64,000 bases of DNA from the IMG/VR virus record IMGVR_UViG_3300040771_000133, positions 1 to 64,000 of that record; one strand, 5' to 3'. The position numbers and the translations under genes are program-made. Each line of letters opens with the position of its first letter. The stretch's first letter is position 1. Origin of the DNA: a virus. The notes under the pieces are model-generated. The model saw only the letters and a program-made list of their open reading frames with translations, did not search any database and was not told the origin of the DNA. This document shows positions 42,241-52,056 of the stretch, piece after piece.

Positions 42241-43260
42241 ATGGTAATAAATTTAAATAAAAAGATGGTGACTAAAGAGTCATTACTAGAAAAAGTTTCT
42301 GACTGGGATGTATATAATATGTACATCCCAGGACAACTAAACCTTAAAGATCCAATACTATCACCTTTAAGAGAAGAAAGTAAACCATCATTTGGTTTAT
42401 TTATAGGTGAAAGAGGTGAAATATGTTTTAAAGACTTTAAACTAGGTTCAGGAGATTGCATTAAGTTTGTACAAATGAAGTTTGGTTTAGACTACTTTGA
42501 AGCTATGAGTAAAATAGCTTTAGATGCAAGACTTGATGGACAATTTATCATTAAAAATACATTTAAAACAAATGTTAATGCCTCACCTGCAACATCTAGA
42601 GCTTCTATTATTACAGCTAATGAACGATTGCATTTAACAAAAAAAAGTAGAAAGTTTGAGTTATTTGACTTATCATATTGGAACCAATTTGGTATAGATC
42701 ACGAAACATTAGTAAAATACAATGTTACACCAGTAAGTCACATATTCTTTAGTGGTAAAATTGTAGTAGCTGATAAGCATGCGTATTGTTTCACAGAATG
42801 TAAAGACGGTGTAGAAACTTATAAAATCTATCAGCCATTTAATGAAACTTATAAATGGTTAAATAGTCATAATGAATCTGTATGGCAAGGTTGGGAGCAA
42901 CTTCCTAAAACCGGTACAGAAATTATTATTACTAAGTCATTAAAAGATGTAATGGCTATTAACAAGATTCTAGGTATACCTGCGGTATCTTTACAAGCAG
43001 AAGGCGTTATACCTAAAGAACACATTATTGAGCAGTTAAGAGCTCGTTTTACAATAGTGTTTTTATTATATGACAATGATTATGATAAGGAAATAAACTG
43101 GGGTAGAGAATTTGGTAAAAAAATTGCAAAAAAACATGAATTAATACAAATAGAAATAAATGAAACCTACAAATCTAAAGACTTCAGCGATCTTGTTAAA
43201 ACAATTGGAAAAGAAGAAGCTAAAAAAATACTTGAAGAATCGATCGAGGTTCCTTTTTAA
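42241..43260 (+). CDS. DnaG-like primase with TOPRIM domain
   Basis: 339 aa; an internal ATG at 42265 could be the start. The N-terminal third (LSPLREESKPSFGLFIGERG, then GDCIKFVQMKFGLDYFEA) matches the DnaG CHC2-type domain, although the zinc Cys residues are not obvious. The TOPRIM part follows: IIITKSLKDVMAI (usually with Glu) and FLLYDNDYD, the DxD signature. It would lay RNA primers for the family B polymerase, working with the DnaB-like helicase upstream. Confidence 0.8.
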   Translation: MVINLNKKMVTKESLLEKVSDWDVYNMYIPGQLNLKDPILSPLREESKPSFGLFIGERGEICFKDFKLGSGDCIKFVQMKFGLDYFEAMSKIALDARLDGQFIIKNTFKTNVNASPATSRASIITANERLHLTKKSRKFELFDLSYWNQFGIDHETLVKYNVTPVSHIFFSGKIVVADKHAYCFTECKDGVETYKIYQPFNETYKWLNSHNESVWQGWEQLPKTGTEIIITKSLKDVMAINKILGIPAVSLQAEGVIPKEHIIEQLRARFTIVFLLYDNDYDKEINWGREFGKKIAKKHELIQIEINETYKSKDFSDLVKTIGKEEAKKILEESIEVPF

Positions 43261-43288
43261 TGAGGTATACTTAAAAATAGATGCAATA

Positions 43289-43627
43289 ATGCATCTCTAT
43301 TTTAATGAAAATGCTGGACATTATTTACGAATACTAGATGTTAATCTTAGAAAAAATCATTATACAGGAGTTACACTTCCTTATATTGAGAAATTTGTTT
43401 TAGAAATGAAATTCTCAAAAAGCAATATTGTAGATTACATAATAAAAGCTCATTCTAAAAATAAACTAAAATCTTTGTATTGTCCAGACATAAAACATAT
43501 AGTCATACATAATCAATATGCTGGACATAATTATAACCGTGATAATCGTCGTGGATACAGTTATGCTAACCGATCAAAATACAAATATTTTATTAAACAC
43601 TTAAATACTTTTAAAAATGCAGGATAA
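43289..43627 (+). CDS. Hypothetical basic protein, 112 aa
   Basis: Start taken at the ATG giving MHLYFNENAGHYLRILDVNL; a longer frame runs back into the primase gene. His/Tyr/Asn-rich end (HNQYAGHNYNRDNRRGYSY). Function unknown. Confidence 0.5.
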   Translation: MHLYFNENAGHYLRILDVNLRKNHYTGVTLPYIEKFVLEMKFSKSNIVDYIIKAHSKNKLKSLYCPDIKHIVIHNQYAGHNYNRDNRRGYSYANRSKYKYFIKHLNTFKNAG

Positions 43628-44045
43628 AAAAGAACCAATTTTAGTAGCGGTATATGGATCATTAAGATCCGGATTTCATAATCACTCATTATTAAGTGAT
43701 TCAAAATTATTAGGTACATTTGATACTGAACCTATTTACGATATGTACTCTTGTGGAAGCTTCCCAGGATTAGTATTACATGGTTCAACTTCTATTAAAA
43801 TGGAAATCTATGAAGTTACAGAAGAAGTGAGTAAAAAAGTTGAAAGACTTGAAGGCTATACTAAAGGTGATGAAATGGATAACCATTACAATAAAGTAAT
43901 GATTGATACACCTTATGGTGAAGCTGGTACATACATTTACAATAATTCAACAACTAGACTACCTAAAGTAGATAGTGGTGATTGGAAAGTATGGAGAGAA
44001 ATAGTAAGTAAAAATGTTAAGCAAACAGTTTCATTATGGGATTAG
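43617..44045 (+). CDS. Gamma-glutamylcyclotransferase-like protein
   Basis: 142 aa. The AIG2/GGCT fold signature VAVYGSLRSG is at residues 10-19, followed by LLGTFDTEPIY, a GSFPGLV turn and VERLEGYTKGD, where the Glu fits the catalytic position. These enzymes release 5-oxoproline from gamma-glutamyl amines. It opens a group of ATP-grasp, amidotransferase and amidoligase genes and may trim or reverse gamma-glutamyl links made by them. Overlaps the next gene by ten bases. Confidence 0.82.
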   Translation: MQDKKEPILVAVYGSLRSGFHNHSLLSDSKLLGTFDTEPIYDMYSCGSFPGLVLHGSTSIKMEIYEVTEEVSKKVERLEGYTKGDEMDNHYNKVMIDTPYGEAGTYIYNNSTTRLPKVDSGDWKVWREIVSKNVKQTVSLWD

Positions 44046-44956
44046 TTACAAAAAAAGTATTAGTAAAAAGTTTAAATCCTGAGCTTGCAAGACCTGTATC
44101 TCAAAAACCTTTTGTAGGTAGAGGTATTTATAGGCCTATGGTACGCTCTAGACATCCTTCGCACAATGGTCTTAGAACAGCTATGAAAAGATTACCATTT
44201 AGATCAGTGATTAGAATGGGTTCAACTACAGAGCTTACAGATCTTGCAACATTAAATGGCTCTCGTATTGAGTTAAACAGTCCAAAAGCTATTGCAAACA
44301 GTAGTAGCAAATTCAAGATGAAGACTTGCTTTACAGAAGCAGGAGTTAAGACTGCTCAATGGGTTAACGGTAATAGTGTTGCAGAAGTTCTACAGTCTCT
44401 TAAAAACGAAGACGGTGATACAATTTATCCATTTGTTGCTAAACATTATTTTGGCTCAAGAGGTACAGGTAACACCCTTATAAAATCAGAAGAAGAGTTC
44501 ACTCAATGGGCTATTGGTAAAAACTTTGGAACTTATTTATTTGAGAAGTTTTGCAATTTTAACAAAGAGTATAGACTGCATGTCACTAAAAATGGATGCT
44601 TCTATTCTTGTAGAAAAATGTTAAAATCTGAATTTAAAGACCATCCTAATGCTTGGCAACGTCACGATGATAACTCTGTATGGATAATGGAACAAAATCC
44701 ATCTTTTGATAAACCTTCTAACTGGAAAGAAATTGAAGAACATTGTGTTAACGCATTAAAAAGCTGTGGTTTAGATTTTGGAGCATGCGATTTAAGAGTT
44801 CAAAATAATACTAATTCTAAAGGTGAAGCTAGAGAATCTATTGATTTTATAGTAGTTGAAATTAACTCAGCACCAAGTTTTGGTGAAGTAACTCTTGAGA
44901 AATATAAAGTTGAGCTTTACAACTTGTTAGTTGATAAATATAATAACAAACAGTAA
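44036..44956 (+). CDS. ATP-grasp ligase
   Basis: 306 aa. The first 60 residues are basic and Arg-rich (RPMVRSRHPSHNGLRTAMKR); the ATP-grasp core has FVAKHYFGSRGTGNTLI near 142 (the glycine-rich lid), FEKFCNFNKEYRLHV near 177, and DFIVVEINSAPSFGEVTLE near 275 with the catalytic Glu-Asn pair. The family forms amide or peptide bonds through acyl-phosphates. Its neighbours suggest a dedicated modification pathway. The acceptor could be a protein, a wall peptide or a small metabolite; not readable here. Confidence 0.85.
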   Translation: MGLVTKKVLVKSLNPELARPVSQKPFVGRGIYRPMVRSRHPSHNGLRTAMKRLPFRSVIRMGSTTELTDLATLNGSRIELNSPKAIANSSSKFKMKTCFTEAGVKTAQWVNGNSVAEVLQSLKNEDGDTIYPFVAKHYFGSRGTGNTLIKSEEEFTQWAIGKNFGTYLFEKFCNFNKEYRLHVTKNGCFYSCRKMLKSEFKDHPNAWQRHDDNSVWIMEQNPSFDKPSNWKEIEEHCVNALKSCGLDFGACDLRVQNNTNSKGEARESIDFIVVEINSAPSFGEVTLEKYKVELYNLLVDKYNNKQ

Positions 44957-44957
44957 A

Positions 44958-45368
44958 ATGGTAGTAGACGAAAGAAAATGTAAAGAGTTAATGATTACTA
45001 ATATAGACGGTCGAACCACGAATGTTAGAGTAAGACCATCGGATGGTAGTTATACTAGATCTTTTGGAATAACCATAAATCCAACTGATAATTGCCAATT
45101 AGCTAGTGCAAATTCAATTGGGCCGTCTATTAAAAGTTTAAATAAGTACCATTTAAGAGACTTGTTTATAAATTTAAAGCAACATATTAGTAAAAGAATA
45201 TTACTGTTAGATTTAAATAGACAATTTGTTCAACATCTTTTAGATTGTATACCTGAAAGCGCTGTATTAGTAAAAAATGACTATACTTCTACAAATGGTC
45301 ACTCGATGACTATCTTATTAATAAGATTGTCTTCAATAAGACAGTTACAATTACCAAAAACAAAATAA
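44958..45368 (+). CDS. Hypothetical protein in the amide-ligation cluster, 136 aa
   Basis: Start at MVVDERKCKELMI, two bases after the ATP-grasp stop. Alpha/beta pattern with HLRDLFINLKQHISKRILLL and a C-terminal TNGHSMTILLIRL that could hold a His active or binding site. Position inside the cluster suggests a part in the same pathway, perhaps a transferase or accessory factor. Confidence 0.5.
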   Translation: MVVDERKCKELMITNIDGRTTNVRVRPSDGSYTRSFGITINPTDNCQLASANSIGPSIKSLNKYHLRDLFINLKQHISKRILLLDLNRQFVQHLLDCIPESAVLVKNDYTSTNGHSMTILLIRLSSIRQLQLPKTK

Positions 45369-45380
45369 ATATAAAATAAA

Positions 45381-46097
45381 ATGAAAAAAACAATTGGAGT
45401 ATACTCGGACACATTCAATGGTAAAGTAGGACAAACTTTTGCATATATGCAATTTTTAAGTCAATTTGGCTACGTTAGATTAATTTCTACAAGTGATAAT
45501 TTAGAAACAATAGTTGACCAAGTAGATATGCTTGTGGTTCCTGGTGGAGCAGATGTTGATGCTACTAGATATCGTGCTGTACCTGGAGTAATGGATGGTA
45601 GAACAAACCAACATTATGAATATTTAGACTCTGTATTAATGCCAATCTTTGTTGAAAATAGAAAACCTATCGTAGGTATTTGTAGAGGTATGCAAAGTTT
45701 AAATGTATTTTTTGGCGGTACATTACACCAACATATCGTTGGGCACCAACAAGGTGAAGACAGAGCTGCTACAAGACAACCTTTACAATTTGTAGGTTCA
45801 GATCAACAAATTTTTGTAAACTCAATGCACCACCAATCTGTGGATGTATTAGGTGTAAATTTAGAGTTAGTAGGTTATACAAGAGCTTACCAAGGTTGCT
45901 ATTCAGGACTCAGACAAGCTCAAAATTGGAGAAACTTTAACAAGAATACTCTAGCTTTAGAAAGTCGTGAAAGAGTGCCTGTTATAATTGAAGTAATTAA
46001 ACATGTTGAACTTCCAATTATTGGATTTCAATATCACCCTGAAGAATTCAATTGTGAATATGCTGTTAAAGAAATTAAAAAACTATTAGAAATATAA
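45381..46097 (+). CDS. Class I glutamine amidotransferase-like hydrolase (peptidase C26 type), copy 1
   Basis: 238 aa. MLVVPGGADVDATRY, the nucleophile elbow GICRGMQSLN near residue 99, and FQYHPEEF near 219 give the Cys-His-Glu triad of this family, as in gamma-glutamyl-GABA hydrolase PuuD. It could hydrolyse gamma-glutamyl bonds or supply ammonia to a ligase. Copy 2 follows directly, so a tandem duplication is likely. Confidence 0.82.
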   Translation: MKKTIGVYSDTFNGKVGQTFAYMQFLSQFGYVRLISTSDNLETIVDQVDMLVVPGGADVDATRYRAVPGVMDGRTNQHYEYLDSVLMPIFVENRKPIVGICRGMQSLNVFFGGTLHQHIVGHQQGEDRAATRQPLQFVGSDQQIFVNSMHHQSVDVLGVNLELVGYTRAYQGCYSGLRQAQNWRNFNKNTLALESRERVPVIIEVIKHVELPIIGFQYHPEEFNCEYAVKEIKKLLEI

Positions 46098-46099
46098 TT

Positions 46100-46792
46100 A
46101 TGGAAAGTAAAACTAAAAGAAAAATTGCAGTATTAGTTAATCATTCTCAAAGTATAGGTAAATATATAGCTTTTCTATCGCAAGTGTTTGATGTAGAAAC
46201 TGTAAATGCAAACGAATGGGATTCTTCTAAAAAAATTGACTTAGTTCTATTTACAGGTGGTGAAGATGTTGATCCAACTTACTACAATGAAAACGTTGGT
46301 GAATATACTCATTGTAATCGTAAAAGAGATGAGTATGAAATGAAACTAATGTTTTCTAGAAGTACTCTTAGAAGAATTCCAAAACTTGGAATTTGTCGTG
46401 GTGCACAATTTGTAACAGTTATGTCAGGAGGTAAACTTGTACAAGATGTAAATGGTCATGCTATATCTAATTTACATAAAATTACATATAAAAATGATTA
46501 TATTCCAGATATGGATATTACATCTACTCATCACCAAATGATGAATCCATATGATATGGACGAAGCTGCTTATGAAGTAATAGCTACCTCTACTAACTAT
46601 TTATCTGACAAGTATTTAAATGGTTTAAACAAAAACATAAGTTTACCAAGAGGATTCAAGGAAGCTGAAATAGTTTATTATCCAAAAACTTTAAGTTTGG
46701 CTATACAAGGTCATCCGGAAATGGATCATTGCCCAAATGATACTAAACAGTATTGTTTACATTTAATACAAGAATATTTAAACTTACAATAA
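46100..46792 (+). CDS. Class I glutamine amidotransferase-like hydrolase, copy 2
   Basis: 230 aa. LVLFTGGEDVDPTYY, GICRGAQFVT near residue 98 and QGHPEMD near 210 supply the same Cys-His-Glu triad as copy 1. The sequences have diverged strongly, so the two copies probably act on different bonds or partners. Two-base gap to copy 1; the next ligase follows by 11 bases. Confidence 0.82.
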   Translation: MESKTKRKIAVLVNHSQSIGKYIAFLSQVFDVETVNANEWDSSKKIDLVLFTGGEDVDPTYYNENVGEYTHCNRKRDEYEMKLMFSRSTLRRIPKLGICRGAQFVTVMSGGKLVQDVNGHAISNLHKITYKNDYIPDMDITSTHHQMMNPYDMDEAAYEVIATSTNYLSDKYLNGLNKNISLPRGFKEAEIVYYPKTLSLAIQGHPEMDHCPNDTKQYCLHLIQEYLNLQ

Positions 46793-46803
46793 AAAAAATA
46801 ACA

Positions 46804-47598
46804 ATGAATACATTTAATATTACGTTAGGAGCAGATCCAGAGATATTTATTGAAAATGATGTTGAAATCGTATCAGCTGAAGGTTTAACAGAAGGTGGTA
46901 CAAAACATAATCCTAAACCAATTAGTCAACAAGGTCACATGATACAAGAGGATGGTATTATGTTTGAATATAATATTCCACCATGTTCAACAGCTGACGA
47001 ATGGGTAAGACATCATAATTTTTGTTTAAATTACTTAAAAGAACTTGCTGCAAAAAGCAACTTTACTTTAAGTAAAAAAGTAAGTGATGAAATTAACCCA
47101 AAATATTTGGTTACACCTCAAGCAACAACTTTTGGTTGTGAGCCAGATTTCAATGTTTATTTAAAACGTGAGAATACTGCTCCTGACAATAACACTAACT
47201 TGAGATGTGCTGGTGGTCACGTTGCAGTAGGTTACCCCAATCCTGAGTTTGAAATGTCAGAAAACATTGTTAAAATGTTTGACTTGTTTGTTACTTTACC
47301 AGCTCTCTTCAAAGACAATGATACGCGTCGAAGAGAGTTGTACGGTAAACCAGGTTCATTTAGGGTAAAAGACTTTGGTGTAGAATGTAGAGCATTATCT
47401 AACTTTTGGATACAATCTGAAGATTTAATGAAATGGGTTTTTAACCAAACTATAATTGCTGTAAATGAAGCATTAAGTGGTGATCGAAAAGGTTTACTAT
47501 TAGAATTTTCAGAGAAAGCTAAAAAAGCTATTGATGAAAATGATTTGGTGTCGGCAGAAGGACTGCTTAATCAAATTGCTGCAAAGTTAATCAATTAA
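46804..47598 (+). CDS. COOH-NH2 ligase-like protein (phage type-2 amidoligase)
   Basis: 264 aa from the ATG at 46804. MNTFNITLGADPEIFIEN opens with the GADPE motif of the phage COOH-NH2 ligase family, related to glutamine synthetase, followed by EDGIMFEYNIPPCSTADEW and CRALSNFWI, which carry further acidic and basic active-site residues. Known in phiEco32-type phages beside ATP-grasp and amidotransferase genes. It should join a carboxylate and an amine; substrates unknown. Confidence 0.8.
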   Translation: MNTFNITLGADPEIFIENDVEIVSAEGLTEGGTKHNPKPISQQGHMIQEDGIMFEYNIPPCSTADEWVRHHNFCLNYLKELAAKSNFTLSKKVSDEINPKYLVTPQATTFGCEPDFNVYLKRENTAPDNNTNLRCAGGHVAVGYPNPEFEMSENIVKMFDLFVTLPALFKDNDTRRRELYGKPGSFRVKDFGVECRALSNFWIQSEDLMKWVFNQTIIAVNEALSGDRKGLLLEFSEKAKKAIDENDLVSAEGLLNQIAAKLIN

Positions 47599-47616
47599 AA
47601 ATAAAAAAATAAACAT

Positions 47617-49596
47617 ATGTGTGGTATATTTGCATGGGCTGGTACGAATCCAAAACAATTTAATAAAGCTAAATATGACATCCAAGGTTTGTATAACAAC
47701 AGTCGAGGTGGGGATTCAAGCGGGGTAAGTACAGATGGTGAAATCTATCATGGTGTATTAATTAATAAAAATTACGGTGATTTTATTACAGGAACTGGTT
47801 ATAAAGTTCCTGTGGCAATTCCAACTGTAATAGGTCACACTCGTAAATCAAGTAGTGGTGGTATTAGCGCAGTTAATGCACATCCTTTTGGTTTTGGTGA
47901 CCACAATGAAGGTTTTGAATTTATAGGTGTTCACAATGGTACATTACACAATCAGGATGATTTAGCTTCAGATTATGGTGTTGAAGAAAGAGTTTACACT
48001 AGAAATAAATTTGGAGTAAAAACTTTTGACAGAACTAAAATAGATTCTGAAATATTATTAGAGTGCATTTTTGTAAATGAAAACTTTAGAGTATTATCTG
48101 ATTACATTGGTGCAGCAGCGTTGTTGTTTACAAATACTAGAGAACCCAATGTGTTATACGCATTTAGAGGAGCTTCTAAGATGGAAAAACATGGTGCTGG
48201 AGGTACAGTAGACGAAAGACCTTTATATTATTATCAAGAGGCTAAAAACAGCGTTTATATTTCTTCAATGCCTGAAAGCTTAGCGGCCATAGGCGCAACT
48301 ACAGAAACTATTGAAGAATTTGATGAAAATACTGTTTACAAAATCACTAATGGTAATGTGTTGCATGCTGAAAAGATTCTGTTGACTCGATCACATGCTC
48401 ACCAAAGACCTTTTTACAACTATGGGGGAACTGGTGGTCGTGTTAATAACCAATCGCAAGCATTCACAAATCACTCATGTGGTTATGAACCTAAGAATAA
48501 TAAGTACGCTGGTGGAGCTAAAAGCAGACGTGAAATTAGACAAGCAGCTTTAAATGCTAAAAAAGATCAATCTTCTAAAAGTACAGCTGTTCAAGGACCG
48601 TTTAACATATATGAAGAAGAGATTTCTAAAGTTGGTAAAAATCCAATATATTTTAATAAACTGCGCTATTACAGAAATGGTCACTTATTAAATGGTATAT
48701 ATACTTGGGTTCCAGATTTTGGTTTAGTATACTTAACTGATAATACAGATCTTGTTGAAAAAGAACAGGGTGACTTAATGGATAAACCTTTTAGTCATAA
48801 ATCAGGAATGTTTATAAATACAATTAATACTAAAGATGTTGTTTATCCTTTTAATAGTATGAATAATCTTAAAGCTCCAATATTGTATATGTATGAAGGT
48901 ATTCTAATTTCCAATGATATTGACTTTAAAGCTTTAAGAAATCCAGGATTAACTTTTTCAATATATAATATATCTGAAATGTCTAAACATCCTATTATTA
49001 ACTTAAATGCTCTTGATAAAAGCGTTGCTAATAATAATATTATACTTGACAACGAGATCTTTACTGGAACAATATCTCCATTAGGTTCAGCTTGTATATA
49101 TGAAATTCAAAATGGAATATTAATGTCTATTAGAAAACTTCCTAATTCAGAATATGAAAATGAAGGTCCAAATGTTATTGAATTGCATCCTGAGAAAAAA
49201 GTTGAAATTGTAAAAAATGAAACTAAAAGTATATTACTAGATGAATTAAAAAAAAACAATTTATCTCTAGCTAGTTATACTGATGTTTTAAAAAAGCAAA
49301 ATGATGAAGATTTTGAAGATTATCTTCGTGAAAGATATGGTTTAACTGATCAAAGTGGGACTTTATTCCCAGAGGAAGATTATGTAGACTTACCTATTAA
49401 TATAGGTACATTTGCAGAAGAAACTATAGCTAATGATCTAGTTAACGAGTTAATGCTTCCAATTTATCTAAAAATTCAACAAGCTAACACACTTATTGAA
49501 ATTCATAATAATATACCTTTTGCAAAAGAGGTCATTGATACCAATGAAGAATTTCTAATAACACTAGATGAAATTATTGAAAAAACAATTAAGTAA
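47617..49596 (+). CDS. Class II glutamine amidotransferase (Ntn hydrolase) with long C-terminal part
   Basis: 659 aa. The second residue is the catalytic Cys (MCGIFAWAG); GHTRKSSSGG and NAHPFGFG followed by HNGTL fit the Ntn glutaminase domain, which spans about the first 260 residues and supplies ammonia from glutamine. The remaining 400 residues are unlike asparagine or glucosamine synthases and have no motif I recognise, though EEDFEDY-like acidic stretches are present. It likely feeds the neighbouring amidoligases. One-base overlap with the next gene. Confidence 0.82.
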   Translation: MCGIFAWAGTNPKQFNKAKYDIQGLYNNSRGGDSSGVSTDGEIYHGVLINKNYGDFITGTGYKVPVAIPTVIGHTRKSSSGGISAVNAHPFGFGDHNEGFEFIGVHNGTLHNQDDLASDYGVEERVYTRNKFGVKTFDRTKIDSEILLECIFVNENFRVLSDYIGAAALLFTNTREPNVLYAFRGASKMEKHGAGGTVDERPLYYYQEAKNSVYISSMPESLAAIGATTETIEEFDENTVYKITNGNVLHAEKILLTRSHAHQRPFYNYGGTGGRVNNQSQAFTNHSCGYEPKNNKYAGGAKSRREIRQAALNAKKDQSSKSTAVQGPFNIYEEEISKVGKNPIYFNKLRYYRNGHLLNGIYTWVPDFGLVYLTDNTDLVEKEQGDLMDKPFSHKSGMFINTINTKDVVYPFNSMNNLKAPILYMYEGILISNDIDFKALRNPGLTFSIYNISEMSKHPIINLNALDKSVANNNIILDNEIFTGTISPLGSACIYEIQNGILMSIRKLPNSEYENEGPNVIELHPEKKVEIVKNETKSILLDELKKNNLSLASYTDVLKKQNDEDFEDYLRERYGLTDQSGTLFPEEDYVDLPINIGTFAEETIANDLVNELMLPIYLKIQQANTLIEIHNNIPFAKEVIDTNEEFLITLDEIIEKTIK

Positions 49597-51545
49597 TGGA
49601 AAAAGTAATGACATCATTGGGTGAACACCCAAAAGAGAACTGTAGGTTTATAAATGGTGAATACTATTTAATAGGTGATATTAATGTTGAAAATTCAGGA
49701 GATGTGTATCTTATAAACAACAGATTCGTAAGATTTGTTACTGGAAAAATAGTGTTTAATCATAGTGTTAATCAATATCAGTTAAGAAATTCATCAATAG
49801 TAGAAGGTGTAGTTAAGTTTGACGGTAATGAAGCTGTTAAAGGATTTTTTGATCCTGCAAAAAGTAACCTGACAACTATAATTACATTGTTAAATGGTGA
49901 AAGACTTTATGCTATTGATGAAACTAAAATTCCATTATCTTACAGAGAAGTTATTTCTAAAGGTGAATATGCTCATATTTCAAAATATGAAGCTTCAGAT
50001 TTTATAAAATTGAAATCAGTTAGTCAAAAGTATAAAGAAAGTTTATCTTACGACTCAAAAGGTATTACTGACAGATATTCTGAAAACTTTAGACGTAACT
50101 ATAATCCTAAGATATCTGCAGATATAGAAAAATATGCTAAATCTATTGGTGATTTAACATTTGGTTTAGAATTTGAGACTGTAAAAGGTGTAATTCCAGA
50201 TAATAAACTTGCAGCTTTACCATTAATTCCATTACGAGATGGTAGTATTCAAGGTTTAGAGTATGTAACTATACCTTTAAGTGGTAAAATTGGAATTCAA
50301 GCTGTTATTGATTCTGTAAAGGAGTTAGAGAAAAGAACTGAGTACGATGATAGTTGTGCATTGCATTTACATATTGGTAACGTACCTAGGACTCCTGAGT
50401 TTATTACAGCTTTTTACAAGTTAATTTCACATCATCAAGATGAGATGTTTTCAATGTTTCCGTTATACAAAAAATATAACTTTGGAGTAAAACGTAAAAG
50501 CTATTCTAAACCATTTCCAGTAAATCTTATCAATCCCCAAATACATCCTAATATAGATGTAAAAAATAGAGAGTCTATAATTGCTGGATTTACTCCAATA
50601 TTTGATTATTTAGCTGAATCTGCAACGTTTGCAGAATACGGTAATGATCTTAACAATGTTGGTGGGCATCCTAGAGATCCAGGCGGTAACGCAAAATGGA
50701 ATATCAATACACGTTATTATGCTGTAAATTTCATACCTCTTATATTTGGTAACCACCAAACTATTGAGTTTAGAATTCATACACCAACTTATGATATTGC
50801 TAAGATTCTAGACTTTTTATTTATGTGTTCTTATTTAATTAATTACACTATTAAAAATACATCTAAAATACTTTCAAATCCTAAATTCTTAAATAGTAGA
50901 AATTTATCTCAACTTTTAGTAGAGCATGTTATAAATGGTACTAATGTAGATAATAGTACTAAAACTACATTATCTTCAGAAATGGAAAACTATGTTTATT
51001 CTAGAATTAACAGTACTTACAAACAAAACTCAGAAGGTAATGTTAGAGGTGATGAAAACAAAATTAGATTTAATACATATTTAAATTTAAACGGTTTGCA
51101 CCCATCTAAACCTTTAGAAATTGCTAAAGGAGTTCGTAGAGATAATGATTCTAATAGAGAATCTAGATTTTTTTCAAAAGGAATGATGCCTAAACCTAAA
51201 CGTACAGATGGCGCTAGGTTTGATTCAGCAATGAGTGCTAGTATAGCTAGTTTAGATGCGGTATTAGAGAGTGATATGCAAGGTTTTATTGAAACTGCGC
51301 CTCTTAAATTTACTACTATGGGAACTTATGGTTCAGTAAAATTTCCAGAGCGTAAACCAAATTCAAATCCTCTTGAAGAATCTTTTAAAGCTTTGCAGCT
51401 TGATTTGCAAAACAGACATGCTGGTATAAGTGAATCAATAATTGATATAGATGCTTCAACTTATTATAAAAAGTATGGTCATGCAAACTTAGTTGATAAA
51501 GTTATAGAAGAAGTTATAAAAGAGCAATCTACTAACGAATGGTAA
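49596..51545 (+). CDS. Amidoligase-family protein, 649 aa
   Basis: The first 190 residues are beta-rich and unassigned. The amidoligase core starts at LTFGLEFETVKG near 193 (the GxExE motif), then DGSIQGLEYVTIPL and CALHLHIGN (HxHxG) near 253-265, and FRIHTPTYD near 393, together the metal- and ATP-binding set of the glutamine-synthetase-like amidoligases. The C-terminal 200 residues are polar and may recognise the substrate. Its start overlaps the class II amidotransferase stop, so the two are probably partners. Confidence 0.8.
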   Translation: MEKVMTSLGEHPKENCRFINGEYYLIGDINVENSGDVYLINNRFVRFVTGKIVFNHSVNQYQLRNSSIVEGVVKFDGNEAVKGFFDPAKSNLTTIITLLNGERLYAIDETKIPLSYREVISKGEYAHISKYEASDFIKLKSVSQKYKESLSYDSKGITDRYSENFRRNYNPKISADIEKYAKSIGDLTFGLEFETVKGVIPDNKLAALPLIPLRDGSIQGLEYVTIPLSGKIGIQAVIDSVKELEKRTEYDDSCALHLHIGNVPRTPEFITAFYKLISHHQDEMFSMFPLYKKYNFGVKRKSYSKPFPVNLINPQIHPNIDVKNRESIIAGFTPIFDYLAESATFAEYGNDLNNVGGHPRDPGGNAKWNINTRYYAVNFIPLIFGNHQTIEFRIHTPTYDIAKILDFLFMCSYLINYTIKNTSKILSNPKFLNSRNLSQLLVEHVINGTNVDNSTKTTLSSEMENYVYSRINSTYKQNSEGNVRGDENKIRFNTYLNLNGLHPSKPLEIAKGVRRDNDSNRESRFFSKGMMPKPKRTDGARFDSAMSASIASLDAVLESDMQGFIETAPLKFTTMGTYGSVKFPERKPNSNPLEESFKALQLDLQNRHAGISESIIDIDASTYYKKYGHANLVDKVIEEVIKEQSTNEW

Positions 51546-51562
51546 TAATTCAAAATTATTAA

Positions 51563-52033
51563 ATGGTTGAAATTAAAATTATTGACGGTGCTGAACATTT
51601 ATTTATAAAAGGTAATGTACCGTCTCTTAAAAATTCAAAAGTTAAAACTAGTAAAGGTATATTTTCTTCAAAAACTGTAAATCGTTACATACGATCTCTA
51701 GGAATACAAAGTTATTCTTCAGGTAGAAAAGTTGTGAAAGGATATGCTACTAAGCCAAATGAGTTTTTAAAAACAATGCCGTTTTTTGAGAAATACTTAG
51801 CTGTGAAACCTTACTTAGTAGGGTTTCATTTTGTTAGGGGTAGTAAACATAAATACGATTTCAATAACGCAAACCAAATTTTAGCCGATTTGATGACGGC
51901 GCATGATATTATTGAAGATGATGACACAAGTAACTTCTTTCCAATACCTCTTAAAATAGATGGTAGATTAGACAGTTATGATAAGGATAATCCTGGTGTC
52001 TATATTAAAGTACTTGACCAATCAGTACTTTAA
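51563..52033 (+). CDS. RusA-like Holliday junction resolvase
   Basis: 156 aa. IKGNVPSLKNSKV at the N-terminus and YDFNNANQILADLMTAHDII followed by EDDDTSNF near 120-130 carry the Asp and Lys pattern of RusA dimers that cut branched DNA. It would resolve replication-recombination junctions before packaging. It follows the amide cluster and precedes a RecB-like nuclease. Confidence 0.75.
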   Translation: MVEIKIIDGAEHLFIKGNVPSLKNSKVKTSKGIFSSKTVNRYIRSLGIQSYSSGRKVVKGYATKPNEFLKTMPFFEKYLAVKPYLVGFHFVRGSKHKYDFNNANQILADLMTAHDIIEDDDTSNFFPIPLKIDGRLDSYDKDNPGVYIKVLDQSVL

Positions 52034-52056
52034 AAATATTAACCTAATAAAATAAA

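Noticed and set aside
42867-43076. Minus-strand frame inside the primase gene
   Set aside because: Shadow of a gene with clear TOPRIM motifs.
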